DNA of 64,000 nucleotides, taken from Hyperoodon ampullatus. Taxonomy: Eukaryota > Chordata > Mammalia > Artiodactyla > Ziphiidae. The notes beneath the pieces were generated by a model. It was given only the letters and a program-made list of their open reading frames with translations. It was not told where the DNA came from and made no database searches. The position numbers were made by a program, and so were the translations under genes. Where the stretch lies: positions 100,095,513-100,159,512 of the forward strand of contig OX457057.1 of NCBI GenBank assembly GCA_949752795.1, in the 5' to 3' direction. Shown here piece after piece: positions 11,511 to 22,430 of the stretch. Within the stretch, counting starts at the first letter, position 1; every line of letters starts with the position of its first letter.

Positions 11511-11882
11511 GGCTGGCCCCAACCCCGGGCCCTAAGACTGCTGGGCCTAGGTAGCCTTTGGAGGGACCTGAAGGGATGGGAACAGGGGGAGCATCAGGGG
11601 TATCTGTCCAGCCTGCCCCATAGGAGACATCTTTACCCTTAGCAAGAGCCTGGGGCCAGCAGCTGGGCGCTAAGGACAGTCACCCACAGACTGCTCCCAA
11701 TCCAGTCCCAGGCAGTCTCTCCAACAGTGAAGGGAACGTTGCAACAGCAGGAATGTCAATGGCTCTCCCTTGGGCTCAGGGGTCAGGCTCATGGGAGAGT
11801 TGTGTGGACCAAAGTGCTATCCTCATCTGGTATCTGGTTTTTCCCCAGAGGAGAATACCCTCCTCTTCTCCCTACTTTTTTT

Positions 11883-12094
11883 TTTTTTTTTTTTTTTTTT
11901 TTGCGGTACGCGGGCCTCTCACTGTTGTGGCCTCTCCCGTTGCGGAGCACAGGCTCCGGACACGCAGGCTCAGCGGCCATGGCTCACGGGACTAGCCACT
12001 CCGTGGCATCTGGGATCTTCCTGGACCGGGGCACGAACCCGTGTCCCCTGCATCGGCAGGTGGACTCTCGACCACTGCACCACCAGGGAAGCCC
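11883..12094 (-). mobile_element. CHR-type tRNA-derived SINE
   Basis: Read on the minus strand: head with A box and B box of a tRNA-Glu-like promoter, unique body, then poly-A (a T run on the plus strand). It is flanked by the target duplication ttctccctactttttt (11866-11881 and 12095-12110), which proves insertion by the L1 machinery. Close to the family consensus, so fairly recent. Open frames running through it are not genes. Confidence 0.95.
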
Positions 12095-12110
12095 TTCTCC
12101 CTACTTTTTT

Positions 12111-12684
12111 AAGCTTGAAGTTACCTCCTAAAGGCTCCTGAGGAACACTCACCAAATGCCAAATCCAAGTCAATCTGGAGCTCTGGTGAAGTCTGAGCGG
12201 TGTCTCGGGCAGGCAAAGGGAGTGGGGAGAGGGGAGGAGTGTCCCGGGCTTGGAGCAGCAGGGTCACAGACCCCTGAGCCGAGGGTAGAGAGCATCCATC
12301 CTGGGATAAGTCCTAGAGGAGGTAGGTTAGTGCAGCCCAAGATATGAAACCAAGAGGGCTCTCTGACATGCAGAGAGCTGAGAGTCTGGGCAGGAAAAAA
12401 AGGTTTCGACAAGAAGAGCCTTTTAGCAGAAAGCAGAGTAACCCTGGAAAACTGTCCCAGGAACTGGAAAGGATTGGCCATCTGCCAGCTCGCCCACCTT
12501 GGACCTCTGCTGGTCATCTGAGACTGCAGCAGGTGAAGGGGGGGACCTCAGGACGCCAGGGCAGGAGCGCTTCCCAGCCAACGAGCCTAGGTTCCTGGTA
12601 AAGTGACTACTCCTCTGGAGGGATGGTGTGGGGAATAGAAGAGGAAGTTGTTGCTTTGAAGCTTTGGGGAAAATATCTACTAAC
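12111..12684. other. unassigned unique sequence
   Basis: Nothing is recognised. Two open frames near 100 codons overlap on opposite strands and lack known motifs. Confidence 0.4.
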
Positions 12685-12825
12685 TTCTCCTTTCTGGGCC
12701 TGAGTTTCATCCCTTGTCAAAGAAGGGGATTGGATTTGGTGTTTCCTATAGTCTCTTCCAGCTCTGACATGTTGGGATTCTATGATTAATTTTTTAATAA
12801 TAATAAAAAATAAATAAATAAATGT
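12685..12825 (+). repeat. MIR3-like fragment with AT-rich tail
   Basis: gcctgagtttcatcccttgt, then aagaaggggattggatttgg and cttccagctctgacatgttg, matches the MIR3-type phrase ('ggttggactagatgatct ... ttccagctctgac'). It ends in (TAAA)n-like sequence near 12800-12825. Confidence 0.55.
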
Positions 12826-13250
12826 TGAAACAATAAGGAAAAAAATGAGAACAGAAGAGGAAGGTGTGAGAGAAAAACTTGAAGAAGGAGAAAAAGAATG
12901 GCAGGCCAGCCCAAGATCAGGAAGATGGTCCACTTCTTACGGCATTTGAGCTTTGGAGAGTGGAATAGGACTTTTGGATCTGTTGCCCTTTGTTACATTA
13001 AAAGGAATTAATTTATCAAGGCCCAGAACTTCTCTATAAATCCTCAGCCCAGTCACAGGAGGGTGGATCAATTGGAGACCTTTGCCTCTAAGCCTAGAGG
13101 TTGCTTTGAAGGCCCCTACAGACCCAGACCCCTAACCTGGAGAGCTCAACTCTCAGAACAGAAGACCCTCAAGCCTCTAATGATATTGTCCACACTAGAG
13201 AAGTCTGAGTGGTTGCTGGGCCTGTGGCCACAGCCAAAGTCTGTAGCTCA

Positions 13251-13725
13251 CTGTCATACAGAGTAAAGGAAGTCAGAAAGAGAAAAACAAATATGGTATA
13301 TTAACGCATATATATGGAATCTAGAAAAATGGTACAGATGAACCGGTTTTCAAGGCAGAAATAGAGACACAGATGTAGAGAACAAAAGTATGGACACCAA
13401 GGGGACAAAGGGTGGTGGGGTGGGGTGAATTGGGAGATTGGGATTGACATATACACACTAATATGCATAAAATAGATAACTAATGAGAACCTGCTGTATA
13501 GCACAAAGAACTCTGCTTCACCTCGTTGTACAGTAGAAACTAACACAACATTGTAAAACAACTATACCCCAATTTAAAAATAAATAAATAAATAAAAATA
13601 AAAAGACAGGAGCAACAGACAAAGCAATAACTGCTGCTACTGATGATCCACGGTCAGGTATTGGAGAAATCACTTCCCATCGTATTAAAACCAACAAATA
13701 AAAAGCTCCAAAATGAAAAAAAATT
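13251..13725 (+). mobile_element. 5'-truncated L1 with probable 3' transduction
   Basis: The first about 355 bases are the end of cetartiodactyl L1 (ctgtcatacagagtaaagga ... tgctgtatagcacaaagaac ... caacattgtaaaacaac) and close with an A-rich (AAATA)n run at about 13578-13605. About 110 further bases follow that are not L1 and end in their own AATAAA-like signal (13697-13702) and an A run (13716-13723). The outer ends carry a duplication of 15 bases with one mismatch, aaagtctgtag[c/g]tca (13236-13250 and 13726-13740), so L1 and extra tail entered as one unit. That is the signature of L1 read-through with 3' transduction. Confidence 0.8.
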
Positions 13726-13740
13726 AAAGTCTGTAGGTCA

Positions 13741-15617
13741 TGACTAAGTGGGACAGGGCCAGCCCAGGCGGGAGGATTAATGACAGTGATTGAATATTTT
13801 ATAAGTGGAATATTGTGTATTTTCCAAAACCAAATGGAATGTCATTTTTTTTTTCAAGAGAGATGGTGGCTGTCACTGTCCTCGTTTCCCATTCAAACCA
13901 CATACTCCATGGCAAGCAAGATGAATGGGCCTGGGAGTTTCCTGAAGAGAAGGGGAGAGACAGAAAGGGAGAAAGAAGATCCTTCTTCATTTTGTCCCCT
14001 CCCCGCCAGCCTAGCCCCACATGGCTCTTCCCTCATCACCCAGTACTTGAACCCACTGTCCCCTGGACAGCTCTAGCAGCTGACTGGGGATACGTCCCCT
14101 TCCCTGACCCCTGTGTGGTCTCTGTACCACATGGAGATTAAGTCACAAGGTCACTTAATCCATCCCTATGTTTCCAAGAAATACAGAGCATCAGACGTGG
14201 AAAATTTGCTCCCAGATCTTCCTTCATGTTCTTAGTCCAAGGTCTTATTTTCTTTCGAAATGCCTTCCTCTGGTCCATCTCACTGCAGATGAAGGTCATG
14301 TCCTCTAAATGTTGACTTGGGTGGAGAATGAACTATAACTGGCCTCCCTTCCCTAGGGCAGAAGCTCTGCCTATTCTTGATATGAAAGTCTTTGGAGTTG
14401 AAGTGCTTCAGAAACCCTGGAAAGTGCTTCAGAAACCCTGGATCTTGCATTCCCTCCAAACCCATCCTCTTTAATGCATTATTGGCCTGTGCAAATGGAA
14501 CTATTTGATTGTCACTGGAATGGTGAGAGGCTCCTTCCTTTCTCAATACCCTATTACATGCTCCAAGGCCACCCACAGGCTCCACTACTTTGCATTTGCC
14601 CTGCAATCTTTCACGCCAGTTGACTTTTCATCTCCAAATCCCTTTTCACATTAAACACAAACCCACACACTCTGTCCCATTTTCCTTTGAAATAAATCAT
14701 AAGCCCATGCCAGAAACGACTCAGGGTGTTCTCTGGAATTTGTAAACAGCATTAAAGTCTTGTGGGAAATGTCACAGAGTGTTGGTCTGAATTTATTAAG
14801 TAATTTCTCAGCTTAAAATATATCTTTCCAGCCTGCTGTCTGACCACATTTACCTCTAATGGAATTTTATCCACTCTTGATCACTAAGCACACTCCCATC
14901 CCAGAGTACAGATTCCTCACCTCTTCCTGTTAGGTTCTCCAGCTGGATAGATTTCAGACACGCTAGCCATGCCCCTGTTTCTCAGAAGAGAAGCTCCAGG
15001 ATTCTGGGCGTCCAGGACTGCCTCACTGTTCTACATTTCTGAGGGCACAAGCTTGCCATCACACTGCAACACCCAGCTCACACCAAGGCAGACCCAGGAA
15101 TGGCCTGAGGAAGGAATATTAGTCAGCCCCCAAGCTACGCCAAACAAACATACTCTTTAAGGTAGAACCAGGACTTACTGTTCAAAACAGCTCCAAGGCA
15201 AGTCCCCTAGCCTGCCTCCTCCTCTAAAACAGATTGTCCTTGTAAGCCCCTTTTAAATAGAAATGTTGGCAAGGCCTTTGAGATTTTTGAACTCTGGTTT
15301 CAAGCAATCAATCAAATTATACATCTGTAAAGAGCAACTGTTTTGTACAAAGTTAAAATGAAATGAGGAAACGAAGAGGCTATCAGCTTGTGTACTTCCT
15401 AGATGTGTCCCAGGCACTGTTGTTCTTCACCTGTGGCCTCAGTCCTACTTGGTTCCGGGCCCATTCTGACCAGGGCAGGGAGTGTTTCAGCAGCAACAGC
15501 CCAGCATCTGCTGGGGCCTGAGCTGGTCATGGTAATCTAAACCCAGTATCCAGGATAGCTAACCCCTAGGCCTGTCACAACTTTGAATGTCGGCTTTTCC
15601 CTACTCCACGGTACACA
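13741..15617. other. mostly unique sequence
   Basis: No interspersed repeat is recognised. It includes an exact 21-bp tandem duplication at 14401-14442. The part at about 14640-14880 is AT-rich and repeat-free, with a forkhead-like TGTAAACA at 14741-14748, and could be a conserved element. Confidence 0.35.
14401..14442 (+). repeat. 21-bp exact tandem duplication
   Basis: aagtgcttcagaaaccctgg plus one A occurs twice without a gap or mismatch. Identity between the copies implies a recent replication-slippage event. Confidence 0.95.
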
Positions 15618-15840
15618 GAAGATAGTATAACATACTGGTCAAAAATGTGGACCCTGGAATCAAAGTTGGAGTCCCCGTTCTGCTACTTAGTAGCTGTGTG
15701 ACCTTAGATAGGTTACTTGACCACTCTGTGCTTCAGTTTCCTTGTCTGTATAATGATGATGAGATTAGTGCCCATCTCCTGGAATTTTCTTGAGAATTAA
15801 AATAATATATGTAAAATGCATAGAATGATGCCTGGTTATT
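15618..15840 (+). repeat. MIR SINE
   Basis: Nearly complete sense MIR: aacatactggtcaaaaatgt, then gctacttagtagctgtgtga, ccttagataggttacttgac, cagtttccttgtctgtataa and a decayed tail. Confidence 0.85.
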
Positions 15841-16307
15841 GTTTTTAAATAATTCTTTATTAGTGATAATTAATAATTATTTGTTTTATTATTTTTTAAA
15901 TACTTGCTATTATTTTATTATCTGTCTGGCACTGTCCCCTTTGCTGCTCTTCTTCTAATTAGACCTACAAGTTCCTCATACTCTGTAAACTGTTTCCTGT
16001 CTAGTGACTGGGGAGAAGATCAATACATGGTTGTTCATGCTGAGGTGTGATCCAACACCTGCTTCCAAATGGGGCTCTTCTTCTTGTATACCCTGCTCTG
16101 AGAATGCAAAGGCATATTCAGCTCTCAAAAAGTTTGCATTTCTAGAGCTGAAAGGAAAAGCTGGCCACACTGCCTTCTTCCCCAGAGCCTCCAAGGAGCC
16201 CCTCTTCACATGGGCTTGGCCAACAGCTCCCATGTGGTATGTGAGGACCTAGGGCAAAGGGAGTTGAAGGCTTTTGGAGATACTAAAACTATATTTCTGA
16301 GGGTGCA

Positions 16308-16650
16308 AGCTTTACTGAGGTATAATTAACAAAGTTGTGATGTATTCAAAGTGTACAACATGATGATTTGATATATGTCCACATTATGAAATGATTCCCA
16401 CAATCATTAATCATTAATTTAAAAGTTAATTAATACATCCATCACCTCACATAGTTACCTTTTTACTTTTTTCCCTTCTTTTGGTGAGAGTGCTTAAGAT
16501 CTCACCAAATTTCCAGTATACAGTACAGCATTATTAACTGTAGTCACCATGCTGTACATTTGTACCCTTTGACCAACCTCTCCCTGTTACCCCAACCTCC
16601 CAGCCACTGGCAACCACCATTCTACTGTCTGATTCTATGAGGTTGACTTT
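16308..16650 (-). mobile_element. old L1 (L1M/L1PB-type) 3' UTR
   Basis: agctttactgaggtataatt is the reverse complement of the typical old L1 3' terminus ('...tatacctcaataaagct'). It continues with gtgtacaacatgatgatttg, ccatcacctcacatagttac and cagtacagcattattaactg in the expected antisense order. Confidence 0.8.
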
Positions 16651-16810
16651 TTACATTGAAACTAGTTCCAAAGGCCAATCTCAGAACAGAAGTTAAAGCA
16701 ATGATTAATTAGAATAATTACAGAAGTGTGGAAAAACTAGTGAGGAACAAGAAATCTGAGTCAAAATATAAATGAATTAAAACCCACTGGGCCAGGTCAA
16801 GAAGTTAAGT

Positions 16811-16990
16811 ATATAATAAGGACCTGACGTAGAGCACAGGGAACTCTACTCAATACTCTGTAATGACCTATATGGGAAAAGAAACTAAAAAAGAGTAAAT
16901 ATATGTATAACTGATTCACTTTGTTGTACAGCAGAAAGCAACACAACATTGTAAATCAACTATATTCCAATAAAGACTTTAAAAAAAAGA
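16811..16990 (+). mobile_element. young-type L1 3' end, 5'-truncated
   Basis: gtagagcacagggaactcta, then tgtaatgacctatatgggaa, tgattcactttgttgtacag, caacattgtaaatcaactat and an AATAAA (16970-16975) with A run. No convincing target duplication was found. Confidence 0.85.
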
Positions 16991-18047
16991 AGCCCAGTAC
17001 AGAATTTGAAATTTGAAATTTTCTATTAGAAATTTTGTCCTGTTCTAGAACATATGTTCTATTTACATATAGCCATTCTCTATTCTGAGAATACACCTAC
17101 AAAGGAGATGGAATAGGTGCATGTGCTGAAAAATGTCTTACTTAAGGTTCCTTTGTATCTGGACCCAAGACAGTACCCCATCTTCTGTTTGACAACATTG
17201 CTTTAAACATGTTACAGTTAATTATACGACTTTCCCTCACATCACATTTTAATTTGGGAAGACATCCTTGTTTCTTGAGGAGATTTGCAAATTGATCTAA
17301 ACTCACTGGAAATACATTGACAAACTCATAGTGGATGAGTTATGTGTATTCTAAACTCATCCTATTTTTTCAGCTTCAGAGGTGTCTTTCTAATCTTGTT
17401 TCCAACATCTAAAGGATATTTTGAGTCAGTTGGGATATGGAATAAGCCATACATTTATTTGTTTAATTTACACTTTGGATTTTTAAATAAGTATAAGGAA
17501 TTACGAGACTATTGTAAATGTTTAATTCTGCCTCTTAAACGCTGATTAAAGGAGTAAAGTGTGAGGATAGTGCTACACATCAAGACAAGCTCTCAGGAGG
17601 CAGGAGGGAGGCAGGTGATGTCCTGAACAACCATAGTGAAGAAGCTTGACCCGGGGAGTCTAAGTGTGTTCCCCAGGGCTATAAAAATCCAACAGTGAAT
17701 ATGCAAAACTCAACAGTGAATGAGCAAAAACAGAAAGAGCAGAGAGCTGGAAGACAGGTAGGAAGGTCAAATGCAAACAGGCCAGAGCTGAAAATAAACC
17801 TAAGATTAATTATAAATGAATTAAACCTACCAGCTCAAATTAGACAGCCAATTTTGCATTTGACATTTGTAAGTATTCTTGTTAGTTACAACTTTTATTT
17901 GTGTGTACGTGTGTGTGTGTATGTTCTCAGAACGTATTAAGTATGTATTTTTTCAACATTCATTAGGAAACTTCCTTTTCTTAAAAAAAAAATTGTTTTT
18001 TAAAGAAATTTATGTGATATTTCCAGTCTGCAGAGTTGGTTTTGCAA
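16991..18047. other. mostly unrecognised, AT-rich
   Basis: No repeat is assigned with confidence. A segment at about 17740-17870 (gaattaaacctaccagctca) weakly recalls the early part of old L1 ORF2. A short (GT)n run lies near 17900. Confidence 0.3.
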
Positions 18048-18178
18048 GTCATTCTCAAATCTTGGTCTGCACCAGAATCCCTGGGAGATTCTAAATCAAT
18101 ATGGCTGGGCATCTGCCCAGCTCTTTACAAACTGCTCAGTGAGTCTGAGGACCACCGAAGCTTGTGAACCATCACCCC
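18048..18178. mobile_element. MER5A-type hAT nonautonomous element
   Basis: attctcaaatcttggtctgc, accagaatccctgggagatt, gctgggcatctgcccagc and ccaccgaagcttgtgaacca follow the MER5 pattern ('ttctcaaactttagcatgcatcagaatcacctgg ... ggaccacactttgagaacc'). Confidence 0.7.
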
Positions 18179-20417
18179 AGAGAATGGCTCCCTCCACACC
18201 CTGTAAGTGATGTAACTGCTACTTGGTGCTTTAACTCTCTTACTTCTCTCCTTCATTCATACTTGGGAATCCATTAAAATATAAGGAAAGTCGTATGATC
18301 AATAAGAACCCCTTGGGATGTTTTTCCTACCCTCAAGTTACTTATCTGGAGAAACTAGTAGGAAGAGAGAACACATACATGGAGATTTCATCACTAACAC
18401 AAGACAACCTGGGATGGGGGTGAAAGTGAGGGTGAGGCATGTCATATTTTGGCACATAAATGGGAGGGCAGACAAGGAGAGTTAGGGCCGCAATGACCAG
18501 GGCAGGCTTTCTAATAAAAGTGAGTCTTGAAGGGAACCCTAAAAGATGGGTAGAATATGCACAAACATGAACTTGGAGTCATGCTGCAGGGTGAGAGAAG
18601 GTGGCAATTTGAGGTTGCCAGGCAATTATCAAGGTTCTTCTCTTTGCAGTAGTAAGATGCTAATTAAAAGCTGCCTTTGGCTCTCACAGGCACTATCTAG
18701 TTAAAGCTCAAAGAGGAGGAATTTTTTTTAAAGAGTCCATAAAATTTAGTACCAACTTAATATTTATTCATTGTAAATCAGTGCAGAAACCAGAATAGAT
18801 CTAACACATTGTTGCTGAGTGTGTCCTGGAATCACGACACATTCTTGACTGGAATCAGGGTCTTAGGTCTCCAATCCCACTTGCGGTTACAATTCTGCCC
18901 TTGCCATCTCCCAACAGGAACATCTCCAGGAATAGGAAGTTAGCAAAACCCAGAGTGATGGGTACAGAGTAAATCAAATTTATAGAGTCTATGTTGGGTA
19001 TACACAGTCCCACCCCTGAACCTGGGCAACCAGGGCCTCTGCCCTTGGCTCCACAATGTAGAGACCCCTGATGCCCATTCCTCCTCCTGGTTACGCCCCT
19101 CCCCATGAGATGAGGAGACCATAGGCCTAAGAGATATGCCCATAAGGAGTCTATGATCTCCTTTCTAGACAACGCTCTGGGTACCTAGGACACTGGAATT
19201 CTTTGCCCTTCACAGGCCTCCTCCCCAGGTCCATATTCCCAAGGATGTACAGTGCCACCAACACAGACACACTCAGGCCCAAGGGGTGGCCAAGGGATAC
19301 TTTTGGGAGAAGGTATGGACAGGGATTGGACAAGTGGACAAAATGCATGAGGATCCTTGTGGTGAGAGATGGAGGAGAAGAGAACAAAGGTAGGTTAGGA
19401 GGACCTCAATTTCTACTCTTGTCTGGACCATGAAAATGTTAGGGGAAGATACCAAAGATTCCCAGTCTTTTGGGAATTGGGCCATGCCATCACAACTGCC
19501 TTCTACACAGCCCTTTTCTATTCGTTGTCCAACGACCAAACGTTAGGTGGCTATTTATTGCCTACACCTCACATTTTCATAGAGAGGGAAGCATTCCACT
19601 CTATCCCCTGGAAGGAAACAGCAAAACGCTCCTCACCCTCTTTCTACTTTCTTCTGTTTCTCCCCAAAGGAGGAGGAAAGACTTGTCTGATTGGTGAGGT
19701 TGAAGAAACATCTGTAAATATATAGCTCAGCCCTTCCTGGGCTGTCTATGAGACTCTACCTGCCCGCAGCCATCACTTTCTCTCTTCCATGCAGGGATCA
19801 ATAGAGACACTCAAAGCTTTTCCATCCTGTGACTCGTATGTTTGAAGATCCAATTTGGGGAGGAAGGAGTAGTTAACCTCCATAGATCTGACTGAGTTCT
19901 CCAGCAGCAATCACAGTCATCTCTCACTACAGACTCAAGGTCATCTTATGCACAGGGTGACACACACACACCAACTCCTGCAATGCCAAGTCTGAGATGA
20001 ACCATGGGTGGTGTTTGATGGATAATAGACAACAAGAAGTAAAAAAGGAGAAAGAGGAAAGGAAACTTCTTATCAGTTTAGGAGAGAAGACAACTAGGAC
20101 AAGGGATCAGGAACCGTAGAGAATAAATTGCAGTGGGCAACCAGGAAGATAAAAGTTGAAGGAAATAGTTCTGTCTGGAGAGAATAAAGCAAAGAAAGGA
20201 TTGAAAAGGGAGATGGAGGTAGGGGATGGCACTAGTGGCATTTAATGTAAGACACAGACATAAAGAAGAAATGTTCAAGGGAACCTAAAAGGACTCCAGG
20301 GGAGCAGATAACCTGCATAGGAGTGAAGACCTGGATTCCAGAAGAAGAACCCAGTGATTCCAGGGATCAAGGCTGACCACATGGTGTAAAAGTCCATCTT
20401 GCATGTTAAGCTTGGTC
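18179..20417. other. unassigned unique sequence
   Basis: No repeat is recognised in about 2.2 kb. Purine-rich runs occur at 20030-20180. Short open frames on both strands have no known motif. Confidence 0.35.
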
Positions 20418-20427
20418 AAACTGCATT

Positions 20428-20755
20428 GTATGTATGTATGTATGTATGTATTTTTGCTGCACTGGATCTTCGTTGCTGCGCGTGGGCTTTCTCTGGTTGC
20501 ACCGAGCGGGGGCTATTCTTCGTTGTGGTGTGCGGGTTTCTCATTGCAGTGGCTTCTCTTGTTGCAGAGCATGGGCTCTAGGCGCTCGGGCTTCAGCAGG
20601 TGTGGCTTGTGGGCTCTAGAGTGCAGGCTCAGTAGTTGTGGCACACAGGCTTAGTTGCTCCGCAGCATCTGGGATCTTCCCAGACCAGGGCTCGAACCCA
20701 TGTCCCTCGCACTGGCAGGCATATTCTTAACCACTGCACCACCAGGGGAGTCCCT
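20428..20755 (-). mobile_element. long CHR-type SINE, minus strand
   Basis: Read on the minus strand: tRNA-like head (gactcccctggtggtgcagt, B box ggttcgagcc), a long body, and a tail of (CATA)n seen as tatgtatgtatg at about 20428-20451. It is flanked by aaactgcatt at 20418-20427 and 20756-20765. Its body is longer and more diverged than the 200-bp CHR SINEs, so it belongs to a different, probably older subfamily. Confidence 0.92.
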
Positions 20756-20765
20756 AAACTGCATT

Positions 20766-21356
20766 TAATTGCTGAGCTAAGTGCCCATGATTTACCTATT
20801 CCTGTCTGTGTGTACCTCGAAACCTGGAACTCCTCTCCCTATAAGGAAGGAGAGTCTGTGTGAGGAACAGTTGGTTGGATAGGAATATGCTTTTGAACCA
20901 TAAAGGAACCACAGTCCAAAGCATCCTGCATCCTCCTCAACAGTCCCAAAGTGAAAGTCTGAAAATGAGAGCAACTCTCCCAGCTGCTGTGGGTGGAAGC
21001 AATGGAAGTGACCCGAGGGGACTACCACCTATTCCAGACACCCTGTGCTCTCACGCACACTTTCATGCATACTTTCCTTTATCTAAATTAAATGATGGCT
21101 GGGGGGTGGGTTCATTTTGTTTTAGAATTTCCTGCCCCTTGGGCTAACTGAAGACACCTTGGATATCATAAAACTAACACTGGAATTCATAAAACTACAC
21201 GTTTGGGATGGGATGTGCCCAAAGCTTACAGAGGTGAATTAATATGCAAAACACGGAAGATACAAAAAAGAAGGAGCAAAGAGAAATAGAGTGCCCTTGG
21301 AGAGAAGAAAATTTAGGTGGAATAAAGACATAGAAACAGAAGCAGGAAGTTTTTTT
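20766..21356. other. unassigned unique sequence
   Basis: Nothing is recognised. The right end (from about 21240) becomes purine-rich. Confidence 0.4.
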
Positions 21357-21480
21357 AATGGAAGGAAAGAGGGAAGGTAAGAGGGAAGGGAGAGAGAAAA
21401 GGGCAGAGGGAAAGAGGTGGGGGGATGGGAGCAAGAGGTAAATAATTAGGGACAAGAGCAAGGAAAGGGGAAAATAAATG
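21357..21480. repeat. polypurine tract
   Basis: Between 21361 and 21417 only two of 57 plus-strand bases are pyrimidines (gaaggaaagagggaagg ... gggagagagaaaagggcag). Such tracts can form triplex DNA, but that is inference. Confidence 0.8.
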
Positions 21481-21580
21481 TTCTCTAAGTAAAACTATCT
21501 GCATCCACATGAAAACAAGAGTACTTTCTGCATTCATTCGACCTCTTTGTTGGTTGTTTTGTTTTAAAAAGCAGCAGGGA

Positions 21581-21790
21581 GGGCCTCCCTGGTGGCGCAG
21601 TGGTTGAGAGTCCGCCTGCCGATGCAGGGGACACGGGTTCGTGCCCCGGTCTGGGAGGATCCCATATGCCGCGGAGCGGCTGGGCCCGTGAGCCATGGCC
21701 GCTGAGCCTGCGCATCCGGAGCCTGTGCTCCGCAACGGGAGAGGCCACAACAGTGAGAGGCCCGCGTACCGCAAAAAAAAAAAAAAAAAA
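21581..21790 (+). mobile_element. CHR-type tRNA-derived SINE (recent)
   Basis: tRNA-like promoter with A box tggcgcagtgg (21593-21603) and B box ggttcgtgcc (21636-21645), then the cetacean body and an A tail. The duplication aagcagcaggga is perfect at 21569-21580 and 21791-21802. The long pure A tail and perfect duplication point to a recent insertion. Peptides such as MAAEPAHPEPVLRNGRG come from reading this SINE and recur in each copy. Confidence 0.97.
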
Positions 21791-22121
21791 AAGCAGCAGG
21801 GAATGTCAAACAGCTGTTTTTACAGCTTCTGTCGCTTTGTCAAAGCAGTCCTGTGCAGTCTGACTGCGGGGCACACCCAGACAGCAGTGCGGGTAGCAAG
21901 GCGCTGCGTTAGCAGATGGGTCGAGTCCGCAGGCAGCTCAGCGAGAAAGAGATGGTGTCTGGCTCCCATCAAGCTCCTCAGAGCCGGGAACCAAGACCCC
22001 TGGGAATGCTGCTGGAGAGAGATAAGCAAACACTGCAGGCGGCATTTCTCCGTCCTGATTTAAAAAAAAAAAAATGCACCTCGGGACAATCTTCCCTCAG
22101 TAGCAACAGCACAAAAACATG

Positions 22122-22322
22122 AAACTCAAACTCAGATGACTTGGACTTGGGCCCAAATTCTACCATTTCTGAGCTATGTGCCCTCAGGCCACTTGTTTCA
22201 CCTCTGAAAGTCTGTTTCTCCATTTATAAAATGGGGATGATACTTCACAGGGTTCTTATAGGGACTGACTAATGTAATAACACAGCACACAGCCTAGAAT
22301 AGAGTAGATATTCAGTAAATAT
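22122..22322 (+). repeat. MIR SINE
   Basis: aaattctaccatttctgagc, ctgtttctccatttataaaa, tggggatgatacttcacagg and gtagatattcagtaaatatg match MIR from core to tail. Confidence 0.8.
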
Positions 22323-22345
22323 GCTAAAACCCCATATTTGATTTA

Positions 22346-22430
22346 AAGAGAGAGAGAGACAGAGAGAGGTGATAGATACAGAGACAGATCAATAGAGAGA
22401 GATATAGATGTAGAGATGATAGAGATCAAG
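22346..22430. repeat. GA/GATA-rich simple repeat
   Basis: agagagagagacagagagag then gatagata-type and tagagagagatatag runs; impure. Confidence 0.85.

Noticed and set aside
21581..21660. tRNA-like A and B boxes (here and in the other SINEs)
   Set aside because: They are the promoter of tRNA-derived SINEs, not tRNA genes; no cloverleaf with proper anticodon stem is apparent.
21355..21774. 139-codon minus-strand frame and similar frames at 11727-12141, 25539-25858, 49347-49742 and 58369-58701
   Set aside because: All are translations of CHR SINE copies; the same peptides recur at each SINE.
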